In this document: piece by piece, positions 26,824 to 36,599 of the stretch
Layout of the letters: each line of letters begins with the position of its first letter
Numbering within the stretch: position 1 is the first letter of the stretch
From: Tatumella citrea
GTDB lineage: Bacteria > Pseudomonadota > Gammaproteobacteria > Enterobacterales > Enterobacteriaceae
DNA length: 64,000 nt
Direction of reading: 5' to 3'
Assembly (NCBI RefSeq): GCF_002163585.1
Contig: NZ_CP015579.1
Coordinates: 3,720,001 to 3,784,000, forward strand
Made by a program: the position numbers and the translations under genes
Notes under the pieces: generated by a model
Seen by the model: only the letters and a program-made list of their open reading frames with translations
Told to the model about the DNA's origin: nothing
Databases searched by the model: none

Positions 26824-27807
26824 TCAACTTAACCGGCGTACCGGGGCATTTTTCTGACGGCTCCACCAGTAAGTCAGCAGGCGCTGTAAGCTGATAAAGA
26901 CAAACAGCAAAATTCCGATAGCAATCTTGGTCCACCAGGAGCTCAGGGTGCCGTCGAAATTAATCCAGGTCTGAATCAGGCCCTGAATCAGTACGCCGAA
27001 CAGAGTACCTAACACAGTGCCGACTCCGCCGGATAATAATGTTCCGCCAATCACCACTGACGCTATCGAATCCAGTTCAACTCCGACACCCGCCAGTGCA
27101 TAGCCCGCAGAGGTATAAACCGAGAAAACAATCCCGGCCAGTACCGCCAGGGTGGTGGATAGCATATACACCCGCAGAGTCGTCGCTCTGACCGATACCC
27201 CCATCAGCCGGGCAGAAGTCAGGTTTCCGCCAATGGCATACACCTGGTTACCAAAGCGACTGCGGTGAGCCAGCAGGATCCCCCCTGCTACCACCACCAG
27301 CATAATGACGGCCAGCAGACTCAGGCGACCTCCTCCGGGTATTTTCCAGCTCAGTGAGGACAACGTGGTATATAAGGGATCGTCAATGGGAATCGAGTTT
27401 TCAGAGATCAGATAACTGCAGCCGCGCAACAGAAACATCCCGGCCAGCGTAATGATAAACGCAGGGATCTTTAGCGCATCAATCAGCCAGCCCATCAGTG
27501 CCCCGAACGCTGCTCCGGCTGCCAGAATAATGGCAAATGCCAGCCACGGATCCATATGATACTGAGTGATCATCCGTGCAATAAAAACCCCGGTAAAAGC
27601 GATCACCGCCCCCACCGACAGATCGATACCCCCTGAGAGGATCACGAAAGTCATACCCACCGCGATGATCCCGAGAAAAGCGTTATCGGTCAGTATATTG
27701 CAGATAACCCTTGTGGTGGCAAACGCCGGATACTGACTCAGACAAAACAGGTAGCCAGCGATAAATACCACCAGGGTGATCATTAAAGGTAAATAGCGTT
27801 TAATCAT
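26824..27807 (-). CDS. yjfF: Furanose-type sugar ABC transporter permease YjfF
   Basis: 327-residue inner-membrane permease orthologous to E. coli YjfF, second permease of the galactofuranose importer YtfQRT-YjfF. It has the CUT2 pattern (VILSGGIDLSVGAVIAFTGV, FIITLAGMFLLRGCSYLISE, GNLTSARLMGVSV loop). Its start shares one base with the ytfT stop. It is the last gene of the operon, 366 bp before araF on the same strand. Confidence 0.92.
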   Translation of the reverse strand: MIKRYLPLMITLVVFIAGYLFCLSQYPAFATTRVICNILTDNAFLGIIAVGMTFVILSGGIDLSVGAVIAFTGVFIARMITQYHMDPWLAFAIILAAGAAFGALMGWLIDALKIPAFIITLAGMFLLRGCSYLISENSIPIDDPLYTTLSSLSWKIPGGGRLSLLAVIMLVVVAGGILLAHRSRFGNQVYAIGGNLTSARLMGVSVRATTLRVYMLSTTLAVLAGIVFSVYTSAGYALAGVGVELDSIASVVIGGTLLSGGVGTVLGTLFGVLIQGLIQTWINFDGTLSSWWTKIAIGILLFVFISLQRLLTYWWSRQKNAPVRRLS

Positions 27808-28820
27808 CAGCGTTCTCTCCGGGTAAACAGCGCCAGAAACCGCGGAGACTGCAACAGCAGTACCGCCATAACCACCAGGGCTTTCACCACCTGATTCAGT
27901 TCCGGCTGGAATCCTGACAGCAAAATACCGGTATTCATCGCCTGAATGATCAGAGCCCCTACCAGCGACAGAAACAGATTAAACCGCCCGCCCGCCAGTG
28001 CAGTACCGCCAATCACTACCGCCAGAATGGCATCCAGCTCCAGCCACAGACCGGCATTGTTAGCATCTGCGGCACGGATATCCGCCGCGACGATAATTCC
28101 GGCCACCGCCGCACACAATCCGCTGATCACATAAGCCACTATGACGATTACCGCGCCATTTACTCCGGCGTTACGGGCTGCCCGCAGGTTGATCCCTGTA
28201 GCTTCAAGGAACAACCCGAGCGCAGTTTTACGCACCAGCAGCCCGGTCAGTAAAGCGATCAGTAAGGTGATCCATACCGGTACTGGCAGCCCTGCCAGTG
28301 ATCCTGATCCCAGCCAGGCCAGCGACGGATTATCAAATGTGACGATCTGTCCCTGGGTGATCAACTGTGCAATACCACGCCCGGCGACCATCAGGATCAG
28401 TGTCGCGACAAACGGCTGTATTTTGAGAATAGCCACCAGAATGCCGTTCCACAGGCCGCAAACCACACCGCTAAGCAACGCGACACCAATCACTACTGGC
28501 AGTGAGTGGCCCGCGACCATCATGCTGACAGCGGTAGCCCCGGAGATAGCCATCACCGCGCCTACCGACAAATCGATACCCCCGGTCGCGATCACCAGAG
28601 TCATCCCCAGAGACAGAATGGCTACCGGAGCTGCACGGTTGAGAATATCTATCGGGCTGCCGAACAACCGGCCCTCACGAATTTGTACAGAAAAAAAATT
28701 ATCCGACACCAGGCTGTCAATAATCAGCACCAGTATCAGAGCGAGGATCTGTGGAATCCCCGGTGGCCAGCGCCGTTTACGTTTTTCCGTTATTACAACG
28801 GTTTCAGGGATCTCAGCCAT
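27807..28820 (-). CDS. ytfT: Furanose-type sugar ABC transporter permease YtfT
   Basis: 337-residue permease and partner of YjfF. Landmarks are MTLVIATGGIDLSVGAVMAI and GINLRAARNAGVNG. I chose start 28820 (MAEIPETVV) because a GGAGGAGG ribosome-binding site lies six bases upstream; the frame starting at 28841 would begin before it. The gene overlaps the end of ytfR by eight bases. Confidence 0.92.
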   Translation of the reverse strand: MAEIPETVVITEKRKRRWPPGIPQILALILVLIIDSLVSDNFFSVQIREGRLFGSPIDILNRAAPVAILSLGMTLVIATGGIDLSVGAVMAISGATAVSMMVAGHSLPVVIGVALLSGVVCGLWNGILVAILKIQPFVATLILMVAGRGIAQLITQGQIVTFDNPSLAWLGSGSLAGLPVPVWITLLIALLTGLLVRKTALGLFLEATGINLRAARNAGVNGAVIVIVAYVISGLCAAVAGIIVAADIRAADANNAGLWLELDAILAVVIGGTALAGGRFNLFLSLVGALIIQAMNTGILLSGFQPELNQVVKALVVMAVLLLQSPRFLALFTRRER

Positions 28821-30333
28821 TCTGACCTCCTCCGTCGGCAATCGCAGTCATGATCGTCGCTACTGATAATCGCTCCAGTGGGATCTCCGCCACCTGCCGG
28901 TGATCACGCAAAATAATCACACGGTCGGCATAGCCCACCAGTTCCTCCAGCTCGGACGAAATCACCAGTAACGCCAGTCCATCGGCACACAATGATTCAA
29001 TCAGTCGGATAATTTCCGCATGAGCGCCAATATCAATACCGCGGGTTGGTTCGTCGAGAATAAGAAACTGTGGACGGGTCACCAGCCAGCGCGACAGCAA
29101 TACTTTTTGCTGATTGCCGCCCGACAGCAGCTCCACCGGCTGTTCAGCATCCGGAGTACGAATCCCCAGGCTTTTAATCAACCGTTCCGCAATTTCTGTC
29201 TGTTGATGACGGGAGAGCGGTCTGAGCCAGCCGCGTTGTGCCTGAAGTGCCAGAATGATGTTTTCTCTGACTGAAGCGGCACCAATGATACCGTCGGTTT
29301 TGCGGTCTTCAGGACAGAATCCGATCCCTGCCCGGGAAGCCCGTGCCGGAGTGCGGATATTTTGTGATTCGCCACGGATCAAGGCAGTCCCCTGATCGGC
29401 ACGGCGGATACCGAACAGTACTTCTGCTGTCTCGGTACGGCCAGAACCCAGCAATCCGGCCAGCCCGACAATTTCACCGGGGCGGACAGCCAGATCGAAC
29501 GGTTCAATATCTCCTTTACGTCCGTACTGGCTGAAACTGACTACCGGATTTTCACTGTGCAGAGTCCGGCCCTGGCGTTGTAACGAGGTGCTGAGCAGCT
29601 CCCTGCCCAACATCAGTTTGATCAACTCCAGTTGCGGCAGCGTGGCAGTATCCCGCGTAGCCACATAACGTCCGTTACGTAACACCGTGATCCGATCGGT
29701 AATACGGTAGACCTGATCAAGGAAATGGGTCACAAAGATCAGGCTCATTCCCCTGGCTTTCAGCCTCTCCATCAGGGTGAACAGCATTTCTACTTCGCTG
29801 GTATCCAGGCTGGCGGTAGGCTCATCCAGAATCAGTATTTGTCCCGACAGATCAACCGCCCGGCAGATAGCTATAATCTGCTGCATCGCCACCGAAAATA
29901 CGCCCAGCGGAGCGGTAACATCCAGTTCAAAACCATATTCCCGCAGCAACTCGTTGGCTTTGCGGTTGAGGGTGCGTCGGTCGATCAACCCAAAACGCCG
30001 GGGTTCACGCCCCATAAACAGGTTATCGGCCACCGACATATTTGGCAGCAAATTCACTTCCTGATAAACCGTACCTATGCCGGATTCCTGCGCCTGAGCC
30101 GTACTGCGCGGGTTAATTTCCCGGCCATTGAGCATTATGCTGCCCTGATCACGGGTATATACCCCCGTCAGCACTTTAATCAGTGTCGATTTTCCTGCAC
30201 CGTTTTCACCCAGCAGCGCCATGATTTCGCCTTTCCTGAGAGAAAATGACACATCATCCAGCGCCTTGACGCCAGGAAAGCGCTTACTGATATTTTGCAA
30301 AGTCAGTAAGCCGGTGTCCTGTGACAGCTCCAT
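28813..30333 (-). CDS. ytfR: Furanose-type sugar ABC transporter ATP-binding protein YtfR
   Basis: 506-residue double ATPase. The first domain has GENGAGKST and ILDEPTASLD; the second has LLGSGRTE, the signature [15 protein letters not shown] and [14 protein letters not shown]. It matches E. coli YtfR in length and position. A GGAG site lies six bases before the ATG. A short stem-loop separates it from ytfQ, paralleling the araF-araG arrangement. Confidence 0.93.
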   Translation of the reverse strand: MELSQDTGLLTLQNISKRFPGVKALDDVSFSLRKGEIMALLGENGAGKSTLIKVLTGVYTRDQGSIMLNGREINPRSTAQAQESGIGTVYQEVNLLPNMSVADNLFMGREPRRFGLIDRRTLNRKANELLREYGFELDVTAPLGVFSVAMQQIIAICRAVDLSGQILILDEPTASLDTSEVEMLFTLMERLKARGMSLIFVTHFLDQVYRITDRITVLRNGRYVATRDTATLPQLELIKLMLGRELLSTSLQRQGRTLHSENPVVSFSQYGRKGDIEPFDLAVRPGEIVGLAGLLGSGRTETAEVLFGIRRADQGTALIRGESQNIRTPARASRAGIGFCPEDRKTDGIIGAASVRENIILALQAQRGWLRPLSRHQQTEIAERLIKSLGIRTPDAEQPVELLSGGNQQKVLLSRWLVTRPQFLILDEPTRGIDIGAHAEIIRLIESLCADGLALLVISSELEELVGYADRVIILRDHRQVAEIPLERLSVATIMTAIADGGGQNG

Positions 30334-30355
30334 AGGGTTCTCCTCTGGCAGCAGA

Positions 30356-30373
30356 CCGCCTGTGACCAGGCGG
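30356..30373 (-). repeat. Intercistronic stem-loop between ytfQ and ytfR
   Basis: Seven-base stem CCGCCTG (30356-30362) / CAGGCGG (30367-30373) around a four-base loop, nine bases after the ytfQ stop. It probably gives excess binding protein over ATPase. Confidence 0.6.
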
Positions 30374-30381
30374 CCCGGCGG

Positions 30382-31338
30382 TTAGTAGCCCATACCCTGT
30401 TTTTTCGCTAACTGCGCGTTGGCGTCAGCCGGTAAATACAGTCGGGAGTCTGTGCGGATGATTTTTGGCGGGAGAGTGCCGTCTTTTTTATATTTTTCCA
30501 GCGCATCGAATGCCGGACCAGCCATATCCGGAGTCAGCTCTACGTTGGCATTGGCTTCACCTTTCAGCATGGCGGTATAGATATCCGGCACACCGTCGAT
30601 CGATCCGGTCAGGATATCGCTACCAGGCTTCAGGCCGGCTTCTTTAATCGCCTGGATGGCACCGATGGCCATATCGTCATTATGAGCAAACACCATGCAG
30701 ATATTTTTGCCGTTGTTCTCAGCTTTGATAAAGCTTTCCATCACCTGTTTACCCCCACTGCGGGTAAAGTCACCGGACTGAGAACGGATAATTTTAATGT
30801 TCGGATGGTCGGCAATCGCCTCAGCAAATCCTTTCTTACGATCGATAGCTACGCTGGCACCGACAGTGCCCTGCAGTTCAACCACATTACATTGCTTACC
30901 GGCTTCATGTTTTACCAGCCAGTCACCAATCAGTCGTCCCTCCAGCACGTTATCAGCGGTGACTACCGACATGTATAACGACGGATCTTTTACGGTAATC
31001 GCCCTGTCGAGCAGGAATACCGGAATGCCTGCATCTTTAGCTTCCCGCAATACCGGCTCCCAGCCGGTCTGCACTACCGGGGCGATAAAAATGGCATCGA
31101 CTCCCTGAGCGATAAAAGAACGCACTGCTTTAATCTGATTTTCCTGCTTCTGCTGACCGTCAGCAATTTTCAGGGTAATACCGTGTTTCTCTGCTTCACG
31201 TTTTGCAACGGTGGTTTCTGCTGCCCGCCAGCCGGATTCTGAACCTACCTGAGAAAAACCAACGGTCAGGTTCTGAGCCATAGCTGCCGACGTGAAGGCT
31301 GCGGAGATGGCTGTTGCCAGTAAAATACGTTTCCACAT
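30382..31338 (-). CDS. ytfQ: Galactofuranose-type periplasmic sugar-binding protein YtfQ
   Basis: 318 residues, the same length as E. coli YtfQ and alignable without gaps by eye (MWKRILLATAISAA signal peptide; LTVGFSQVGSESGWRAAE; ICMVFAHNDDMAIGAIQAIK). The E. coli protein binds galactofuranose. Start 31338 follows GAGG by six bases; longer frames would extend into the control region. Here ytfQ is divergent from araB with an apparent AraC/CRP region in between, so expression is probably linked to arabinose. Confidence 0.93.
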   Translation of the reverse strand: MWKRILLATAISAAFTSAAMAQNLTVGFSQVGSESGWRAAETTVAKREAEKHGITLKIADGQQKQENQIKAVRSFIAQGVDAIFIAPVVQTGWEPVLREAKDAGIPVFLLDRAITVKDPSLYMSVVTADNVLEGRLIGDWLVKHEAGKQCNVVELQGTVGASVAIDRKKGFAEAIADHPNIKIIRSQSGDFTRSGGKQVMESFIKAENNGKNICMVFAHNDDMAIGAIQAIKEAGLKPGSDILTGSIDGVPDIYTAMLKGEANANVELTPDMAGPAFDALEKYKKDGTLPPKIIRTDSRLYLPADANAQLAKKQGMGY

Positions 31339-31396
31339 AAGACACCTCTTGCTTGTAGGGTAGAGTTTTTTATAGGTATTTATTCGCAACCTGCCG

Positions 31397-31541
31397 TAGC
31401 AGAAAAATCGTTGCGTAGAGCAAATATAGATAAGGATCTGTTCAGCAAATCGCGCCAGCTCACACTTCTGATGACCTCAGCAAAATCGTCCATATCTACA
31501 GCCACGGAGTCATACCGCTTTTTCTGCCAGCCCCCTACTGT
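31397..31541 (+). promoter_or_regulatory. araBAD/ytfQ control region: AraC sites O1-like, I1, I2, CRP half-site and -10
   Basis: I1: CAGC-AAAATCG-TCCATA at 31478-31494 fits the AraC half-site TAGC-N7-TCCATA. I2: CAGC-N7-TCATAC at 31499-31515, starting exactly 21 bp later. The -10 TACTGT (31536-31541) and flanks (CTACTGTTTC) match E. coli pBAD. A TCACA half-site at 31460-31464 fits a CRP site near -91. A second AGC direct pair 21 bp apart (31398 and 31419) lies at about -112 to -150, where O1 is found in E. coli. Gene order differs: the divergent gene is ytfQ, not araC. Confidence 0.8.
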
Positions 31542-31573
31542 TTCCCCATGTACTACCTGACCGGAGTTTGATT

Positions 31574-33286
31574 ATGTCTGTAACACTGGGGCTCGATTTT
31601 GGCAGTGATTCTGTCCGTGCACTGGCGGTGGATTGTGAAAATGGCAAAGAACTTGCCGAAGGTGTGGCCTGGTATTCCCGCTGGAAGCACGGGGAATTTT
31701 GCGATGCAACGGTGAACCAGTTTCGCCACCATCCGCGTGATTATCTGGAAGCTATGGAAAGTGCTCTGCAACAGACCCTGGGCAGGCTGAGCGACCAACA
31801 GCGACAGCAAATTACCGGTATTGGGGTAGATACCACTGGTTCTACCCCGGCCCCGGTGGATGCCAGCGGGCAGGTTCTTGCCCTGCGACCAGAATTTGCC
31901 GCTAATCCAAATGCCATGTTTATTCTGTGGAAAGATCACACTGCGGTGGATGAAGCCGAAGAGATCACCCGGCTATGCCATGGCAAGGCTGCGGAAGATT
32001 ACTCTCTGTTTATTGGCGGGATCTATTCCAGTGAGTGGTTCTGGGCGAAGATCCTCCATATTACCCGTCAGGATCGCGCCGTCGCGGAACAGGCTGTCGC
32101 CTGGGTCGAGTTGTGCGACTGGATCCCGGCGATTCTTTCCGGAACGACGGCCCTGAACGAATTTCACCGTAGCCGTTGTGCTGCGGGGCATAAAGCTCTG
32201 TGGCATGAAAGCTGGGGAGGATTGCCGCCCGCCGCTTTCTTTGATCAACTGGATCCACTACTTAATCAGCATCTCCCTTACCCGATGTTCAGTGACACCT
32301 TCACTGCCGAGAAACCGGTGGGCAAACTGACCCCGGAGTGGGCCTCAAAACTGGGGTTACCTGCAGGAATAGCTATCGCCGGTGGCGCTTTTGACTGTCA
32401 TATGGGCGCCGTGGGTGCCGGTGCCCAGCCAAATACGCTGGTTAAGGTGATTGGCACATCGACCTGCGACATCCTGATTGCCGATAAACAGCAGGTCGGG
32501 CAACGCGCTGTCCACGGTATCTGCGGACAGGTTGATGGCAGCGTGGTTCCTGATTTTATCGGCCTGGAAGCCGGGCAATCGGCCTTTGGGGATATCTACG
32601 CCTGGTTTGGCCGGGTTCTGAGCTGGCCACTGGATCAACTGGCCACACAGCATCCTGAATTACAGGACACCATCGAAAAAAGCCGACAGCAATTATTACC
32701 GGAACTGACCCGCGCATGGGCCAGTCAGCCGGCACTGGAGCATCTGCCACTGGTACTCGACTGGTTAAATGGTCGCCGTACCCCGTATGCCAACCAACGA
32801 CTGAAAGGTGTGATTACAGGCCTGACACTGGCCAGTGAGGCACCGGCTATTTTTGGCGGCCTGATTGCGGCAACAGCGTTTGGCGCTCGCGCCATTATGG
32901 ACTGCTTTACCGGACAGGATATTCCGGTCAATCACGTCATGGCACTGGGCGGTATTGCCCGTAAAAACCCCGTCATTATGCAGGTGTGTTGCGATGTACT
33001 GAATCGCCCGTTACAGGTCGTGGCCTCTGATCAGTGCTGCGCATTGGGGGCAGCTATTTTTGCCGCAGTCGCTGCGGGTGAATGGCCGGATATCGCCTCC
33101 GCTCAACAGCATATGGCCAGTAATATCGAGCAGACACTGCAACCCGACCCACAACGTTCAGCCATTTTCAGGCAGCTGTACCAGCGCTATCAGCAATGGG
33201 CAGTAGCTGCCGAACAACTCTATACCCCGAACAGCCGGACTTCCGACACGGTCAGTGCCGCAGACGGTATCTCTCTGGCGCATTAA
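31574..33286 (+). CDS. araB: L-ribulokinase AraB
   Basis: 570-residue FGGY-family kinase that phosphorylates L-ribulose to L-ribulose 5-phosphate. It tracks E. coli AraB closely: [16 protein letters not shown] at the N-terminus, [41 protein letters not shown], and [20 protein letters not shown] near the ATP site. The ATG at 31574 lies seven bases after GGAG and about 26 bases after the predicted transcript start. It is the first gene of araBAD. Confidence 0.96.
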   Translation: MSVTLGLDFGSDSVRALAVDCENGKELAEGVAWYSRWKHGEFCDATVNQFRHHPRDYLEAMESALQQTLGRLSDQQRQQITGIGVDTTGSTPAPVDASGQVLALRPEFAANPNAMFILWKDHTAVDEAEEITRLCHGKAAEDYSLFIGGIYSSEWFWAKILHITRQDRAVAEQAVAWVELCDWIPAILSGTTALNEFHRSRCAAGHKALWHESWGGLPPAAFFDQLDPLLNQHLPYPMFSDTFTAEKPVGKLTPEWASKLGLPAGIAIAGGAFDCHMGAVGAGAQPNTLVKVIGTSTCDILIADKQQVGQRAVHGICGQVDGSVVPDFIGLEAGQSAFGDIYAWFGRVLSWPLDQLATQHPELQDTIEKSRQQLLPELTRAWASQPALEHLPLVLDWLNGRRTPYANQRLKGVITGLTLASEAPAIFGGLIAATAFGARAIMDCFTGQDIPVNHVMALGGIARKNPVIMQVCCDVLNRPLQVVASDQCCALGAAIFAAVAAGEWPDIASAQQHMASNIEQTLQPDPQRSAIFRQLYQRYQQWAVAAEQLYTPNSRTSDTVSAADGISLAH

Positions 33287-33296
33287 GGAGCATTGA

Positions 33297-34799
33297 ATGA
33301 ACATTTTTCAGCAATATGATATCTGGTTCGTCATCGGCAGCCAGCACCTGTACGGTGAAGAAACACTCCGTCAGGTTGCCAGCCAGGCGCAACAGGTGGT
33401 TGATTCCCTGAACTCTCAGGGCGGCCTGCCCTGTCGGTTGCAACTTAAACCCACAGCAACCCGCCCGGATGATATTACCGCACTTTGCCAGCAGGCCAGC
33501 AGCGATACCCGCTGTGCCGGGATTATCGTCTGGCTGCACACTTTCTCGCCGGCCAAAATGTGGATCAATGGACTGAATGTGCTGACCAAGCCACTGTTGC
33601 AGTTCCACACTCAGTTCAATGACCACATCCCCTGGGGCAGTATTGATATGGACTATATGAACCTGAACCAGACGGCGCACGGTGGCCGGGAATTCGGGTT
33701 TATTGGCGCCAGAATGCGGCTATCACACAGCGTAATTACCGGACACTGGCAGGATCAGGACACGCTGAAACGTCTGGGTCGTTGGGTCCGTCAGGCCGTT
33801 TCGGTGCAGGATACCCGTAAGCTAAAAGTCGCGCGGTTTGGTGACAATATGCGCGAAGTGGCCGTCACGGAAGGGGATAAAGTGGCCGCGCAAATTGCCT
33901 TTGGCTATTCGGTGAATGGTTACGGTGTCGGGGATTTAGTCAGCGTAGTTAATCAGATCACCGACGGTGAGATTAACGCCCTGATAGATGAGTATGAAAG
34001 CAGTTATCAGCTGACCCGGGCAGTGCAACTTAACGGTGATAAGCGGCAGAACCTGCTGGATGCTGCGCGGATTGAGCTAGGCATGAAACGCTTTTTGAGC
34101 GACGGTGGATTCCATGCGTTCACCACAACGTTCGAAGATTTGCACGGGCTGAAACAGCTACCAGGCCTGGCAGTGCAACGCCTGATGCAACAAGGATATG
34201 GTTTTGCAGGTGAAGGGGACTGGAAAACCGCGGCGCTACTGAGAATGATGAAAGTCATGGCCAGCGGCCTGCAAGGCGGTACCTCCTTTATGGAAGATTA
34301 CACCTACCATCTGCGGCCCGGTGAACAGCAGGTTCTGGGTTCACATATGCTGGAGATCTGCCCAAGCATTGCCAATGAAGAAAAACCAGTACTGGATGTT
34401 CAGGCGCTGGGGATTGGCGGTAAAGAGGATCCGGCGAGGCTTATCTTTGCTGCACAGACCGGACCGGCGATTAATGCCTCACTGATCGATCTTGGAGATC
34501 GTTTCCGTCTGCTGGTCAACTGTGTCGATTCCATACCCGCACAGCACCCACTGCCTAAACTGCCGGTGGCAGCAACCTTGTGGCAGCCACAACCGGATCT
34601 TTATACCGCCTCTGAAGCCTGGATGCTGGCCGGTGGAGCGCACCATACCGTATTCAGCCAGGCACTGACGCTGGAAGATATGTATCTGTTTGCCGAAATG
34701 CACAATATTGAGATCACGGTGATCGATCAGAACACCACCCTGCATGGCCTGAAAGATAGTCTGCGCTGGAATTCTGTGTATTACCGCTGGCAGTCATAA
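33297..34799 (+). CDS. araA: L-arabinose isomerase AraA
   Basis: 500-residue cytosolic metal-dependent isomerase converting L-arabinose to L-ribulose, the same length as the E. coli enzyme. It opens with [20 protein letters not shown] and contains active-site segments [24 protein letters not shown] and [16 protein letters not shown] lies six bases before the ATG, ten bases after araB. Confidence 0.97.
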   Translation: MNIFQQYDIWFVIGSQHLYGEETLRQVASQAQQVVDSLNSQGGLPCRLQLKPTATRPDDITALCQQASSDTRCAGIIVWLHTFSPAKMWINGLNVLTKPLLQFHTQFNDHIPWGSIDMDYMNLNQTAHGGREFGFIGARMRLSHSVITGHWQDQDTLKRLGRWVRQAVSVQDTRKLKVARFGDNMREVAVTEGDKVAAQIAFGYSVNGYGVGDLVSVVNQITDGEINALIDEYESSYQLTRAVQLNGDKRQNLLDAARIELGMKRFLSDGGFHAFTTTFEDLHGLKQLPGLAVQRLMQQGYGFAGEGDWKTAALLRMMKVMASGLQGGTSFMEDYTYHLRPGEQQVLGSHMLEICPSIANEEKPVLDVQALGIGGKEDPARLIFAAQTGPAINASLIDLGDRFRLLVNCVDSIPAQHPLPKLPVAATLWQPQPDLYTASEAWMLAGGAHHTVFSQALTLEDMYLFAEMHNIEITVIDQNTTLHGLKDSLRWNSVYYRWQS

Positions 34800-34805
34800 T
34801 CCTGC

Positions 34806-34832
34806 GGCCAGTGCTGCCCGTCGGCACTGGCC
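34806..34832 (+). repeat. Stem-loop between araA and araD
   Basis: Perfect nine-base stem GGCCAGTGC (34806-34814) / GCACTGGCC (34824-34832) with a nine-base loop, seven bases after the araA stop. E. coli also has a hairpin-forming element in this gap; it probably tunes araD expression. Confidence 0.65.
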
Positions 34833-34850
34833 ATCAATGAGGACAGAACA

Positions 34851-35546
34851 ATGCTTGAATCACTTAAGCAACAGGTGCTGGCCGCCAACCTGGCGCTGCC
34901 GGCACATCATCTGGTGACCCTGACGTGGGGAAATGTCAGCGCAGTAGACCGTCAGCAGGGCGTACTGGTTATTAAGCCTTCAGGGGTGGACTACAGCACC
35001 ATGACAGCCGACGATATGGTGGTGGTCAGTCTGCAAACCGGCGAAGTAGTAGAAGGTCACAAACGCCCTTCGTCTGATACTCCCACCCACCGGCTGTTGT
35101 ATCAGAAATTCCCTGAGATTGGCGGTATCGTCCATACCCACTCCCGTCATGCCACCATCTGGGCACAAGCCGGACTGGCAATACCGGCTAACGGAACAAC
35201 CCAGGCTGACTACTTCTATGGTGCAGTGCCCTGTACACGGCTGATGACCGATGAGGAAATCAATGGAGAATATGAATGGCAAACGGGTGAAGTGATTGTC
35301 GAAACCTTCCGGCAGCAAGGGCTTGATCCCGGGCAGATTCCGGCAGTGCTGGTCAATTCTCACGGCCCTTTCGCCTGGGGGAAAAATGCCGCTGATGCAG
35401 TACATAACGCTATCGTGTTAGAAGAAATAGCCTATATGGGTCTGTTTTCTCACCAGCTGAATCCTGACTTACCGTCGATGCAACAAACCCTGCTGGATAA
35501 ACATTATCTGCGTAAACATGGCAGTCACGCCTACTACGGTCAGTAA
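34851..35546 (+). CDS. araD: L-ribulose-5-phosphate 4-epimerase AraD
   Basis: 231-residue class II aldolase-like zinc enzyme producing D-xylulose 5-phosphate for the pentose phosphate pathway. Features: [22 protein letters not shown], the [14 protein letters not shown] zinc site, and [10 protein letters not shown] near the active site. Last gene of araBAD; GAGG lies eight bases upstream of the ATG. Confidence 0.96.
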   Translation: MLESLKQQVLAANLALPAHHLVTLTWGNVSAVDRQQGVLVIKPSGVDYSTMTADDMVVVSLQTGEVVEGHKRPSSDTPTHRLLYQKFPEIGGIVHTHSRHATIWAQAGLAIPANGTTQADYFYGAVPCTRLMTDEEINGEYEWQTGEVIVETFRQQGLDPGQIPAVLVNSHGPFAWGKNAADAVHNAIVLEEIAYMGLFSHQLNPDLPSMQQTLLDKHYLRKHGSHAYYGQ

Positions 35547-36022
35547 TCCTGCGCTTTCATCAGCCGTAATTTAATTTTTTTAATTACGGCTGATCTGAAT
35601 CATTCGATTTTTAGCGAAAAAAATCACGCTACTTAACTTATTTTTGGTGGCAGGCCCCGGGTGAAAAAGCCTCCAAATTTTCCTGCAACCGCCCCGGTGA
35701 CGTCATTTCTGACATAAAATTCATTTTTTTTTGATCTAAAACAGGGTGCCTACCTAAGATCAGGATATTGCTAAGTATTTTCACCCCTTGTTTTTTCTGT
35801 ACTTCTTCCAGTAAAGCGCACATTAACTATCAATAACTAAATATCCATTTCCATTGCCTATCACTACAGATAATTCCTGGTGGTAATCTCTCTTCAACGG
35901 AAATGCTGACTGATGTGTTGCCCGCAAGGCTGGTTATCAGAATGCAGTCCCCGATGAATCATAAAACTGATTCGTCCCAACAATAAAAGATGCGTTTTAC
36001 TAATCAGTCATGGGGTATTAAA
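35547..36022. other. Intergenic region between araBAD and the fimbrial operon, with a hairpin
   Basis: 476 bp. A 12-base inverted repeat, TCAGCCGTAATT / AATTACGGCTGA (35560-35593), encloses a T-rich loop and probably ends araBAD transcription, though no T run follows it. The rest is AT-rich and should contain the fimbrial promoter. A 61-codon reverse frame at 35638-35823 has no ribosome-binding site. I see no invertible-element repeats flanking the fimbrial promoter, so phase variation of the type 1 kind is not indicated. Confidence 0.45.
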
Positions 36023-36562
36023 ATGAAAAAAGTTCTGTTACCAATTGCGGCATTAACTTTAGGTCTGGCATCTGTACAAGCATTCGCTGCCGATGGTACT
36101 GTGTCTTTCACCGGTAACATCACTCAGTCAGGCTGCGTTGTTTCAAATGCAACCAATAAGACAATCACTGTAACTATGGGTAACTACTCCAGTTCTGCAT
36201 TAGCCACTGCAGGCCAGGAAGCTGGTCCAAAACCTTTTGAAATCGACCTGACCAAATGTGCAACCGGTTCAGTTAAAGTGCGTTTCGATGGTACTGCGGT
36301 TTCAGGCAACCCAACCTTACTGAAACTGACTTCTACCGGTGCCAGCAACGATCCTTCAACCTCAGTGGGTATTAAAATCACTGACTTAGCGAGCGGAGCT
36401 GCTTATACTATCGGCGACACCAGCAGTGCAGTGCCTTTCCAGGCACTTGACTCTACCGGTGCACTGAATATTAAACTGGCGGCCAGATATCACGCGTTTG
36501 CAACCGGTACTCCAAGTGGTGCGGCAAATGCAACTACTGATTTCTCTATCGAATATCAGTAA
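36023..36562 (+). CDS. Type 1-like major fimbrial subunit
   Basis: 179-residue pilin precursor. Signal peptide (MKKVLLPIAALTLGLASVQAF, cleavage before ADGTVSF), the paired cysteines of a fimbrial subunit (SGCVV and LTKCATG), and a C-terminal DFSIEYQ beta strand with penultimate aromatic residue for chaperone binding. Start 36023 is chosen to give the signal peptide; the longer frame adds 11 unlikely residues. First gene of a pilin-chaperone-usher-tip operon. Confidence 0.88.
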   Translation: MKKVLLPIAALTLGLASVQAFAADGTVSFTGNITQSGCVVSNATNKTITVTMGNYSSSALATAGQEAGPKPFEIDLTKCATGSVKVRFDGTAVSGNPTLLKLTSTGASNDPSTSVGIKITDLASGAAYTIGDTSSAVPFQALDSTGALNIKLAARYHAFATGTPSGAANATTDFSIEYQ

Positions 36563-36599
36563 TCGCTAAGATTCTGGTGGCAAAAACAGGTAATAAATA

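Noticed and set aside
35638..35823. 61-codon reverse-strand ORF between araD and the fimbrial operon
   Set aside because: No ribosome-binding site, no recognisable domain, and it lies in an AT-rich intergenic stretch.
35547..36022. Invertible fimbrial promoter element
   Set aside because: I found no pair of short inverted repeats bracketing the promoter and no recombinase gene nearby.
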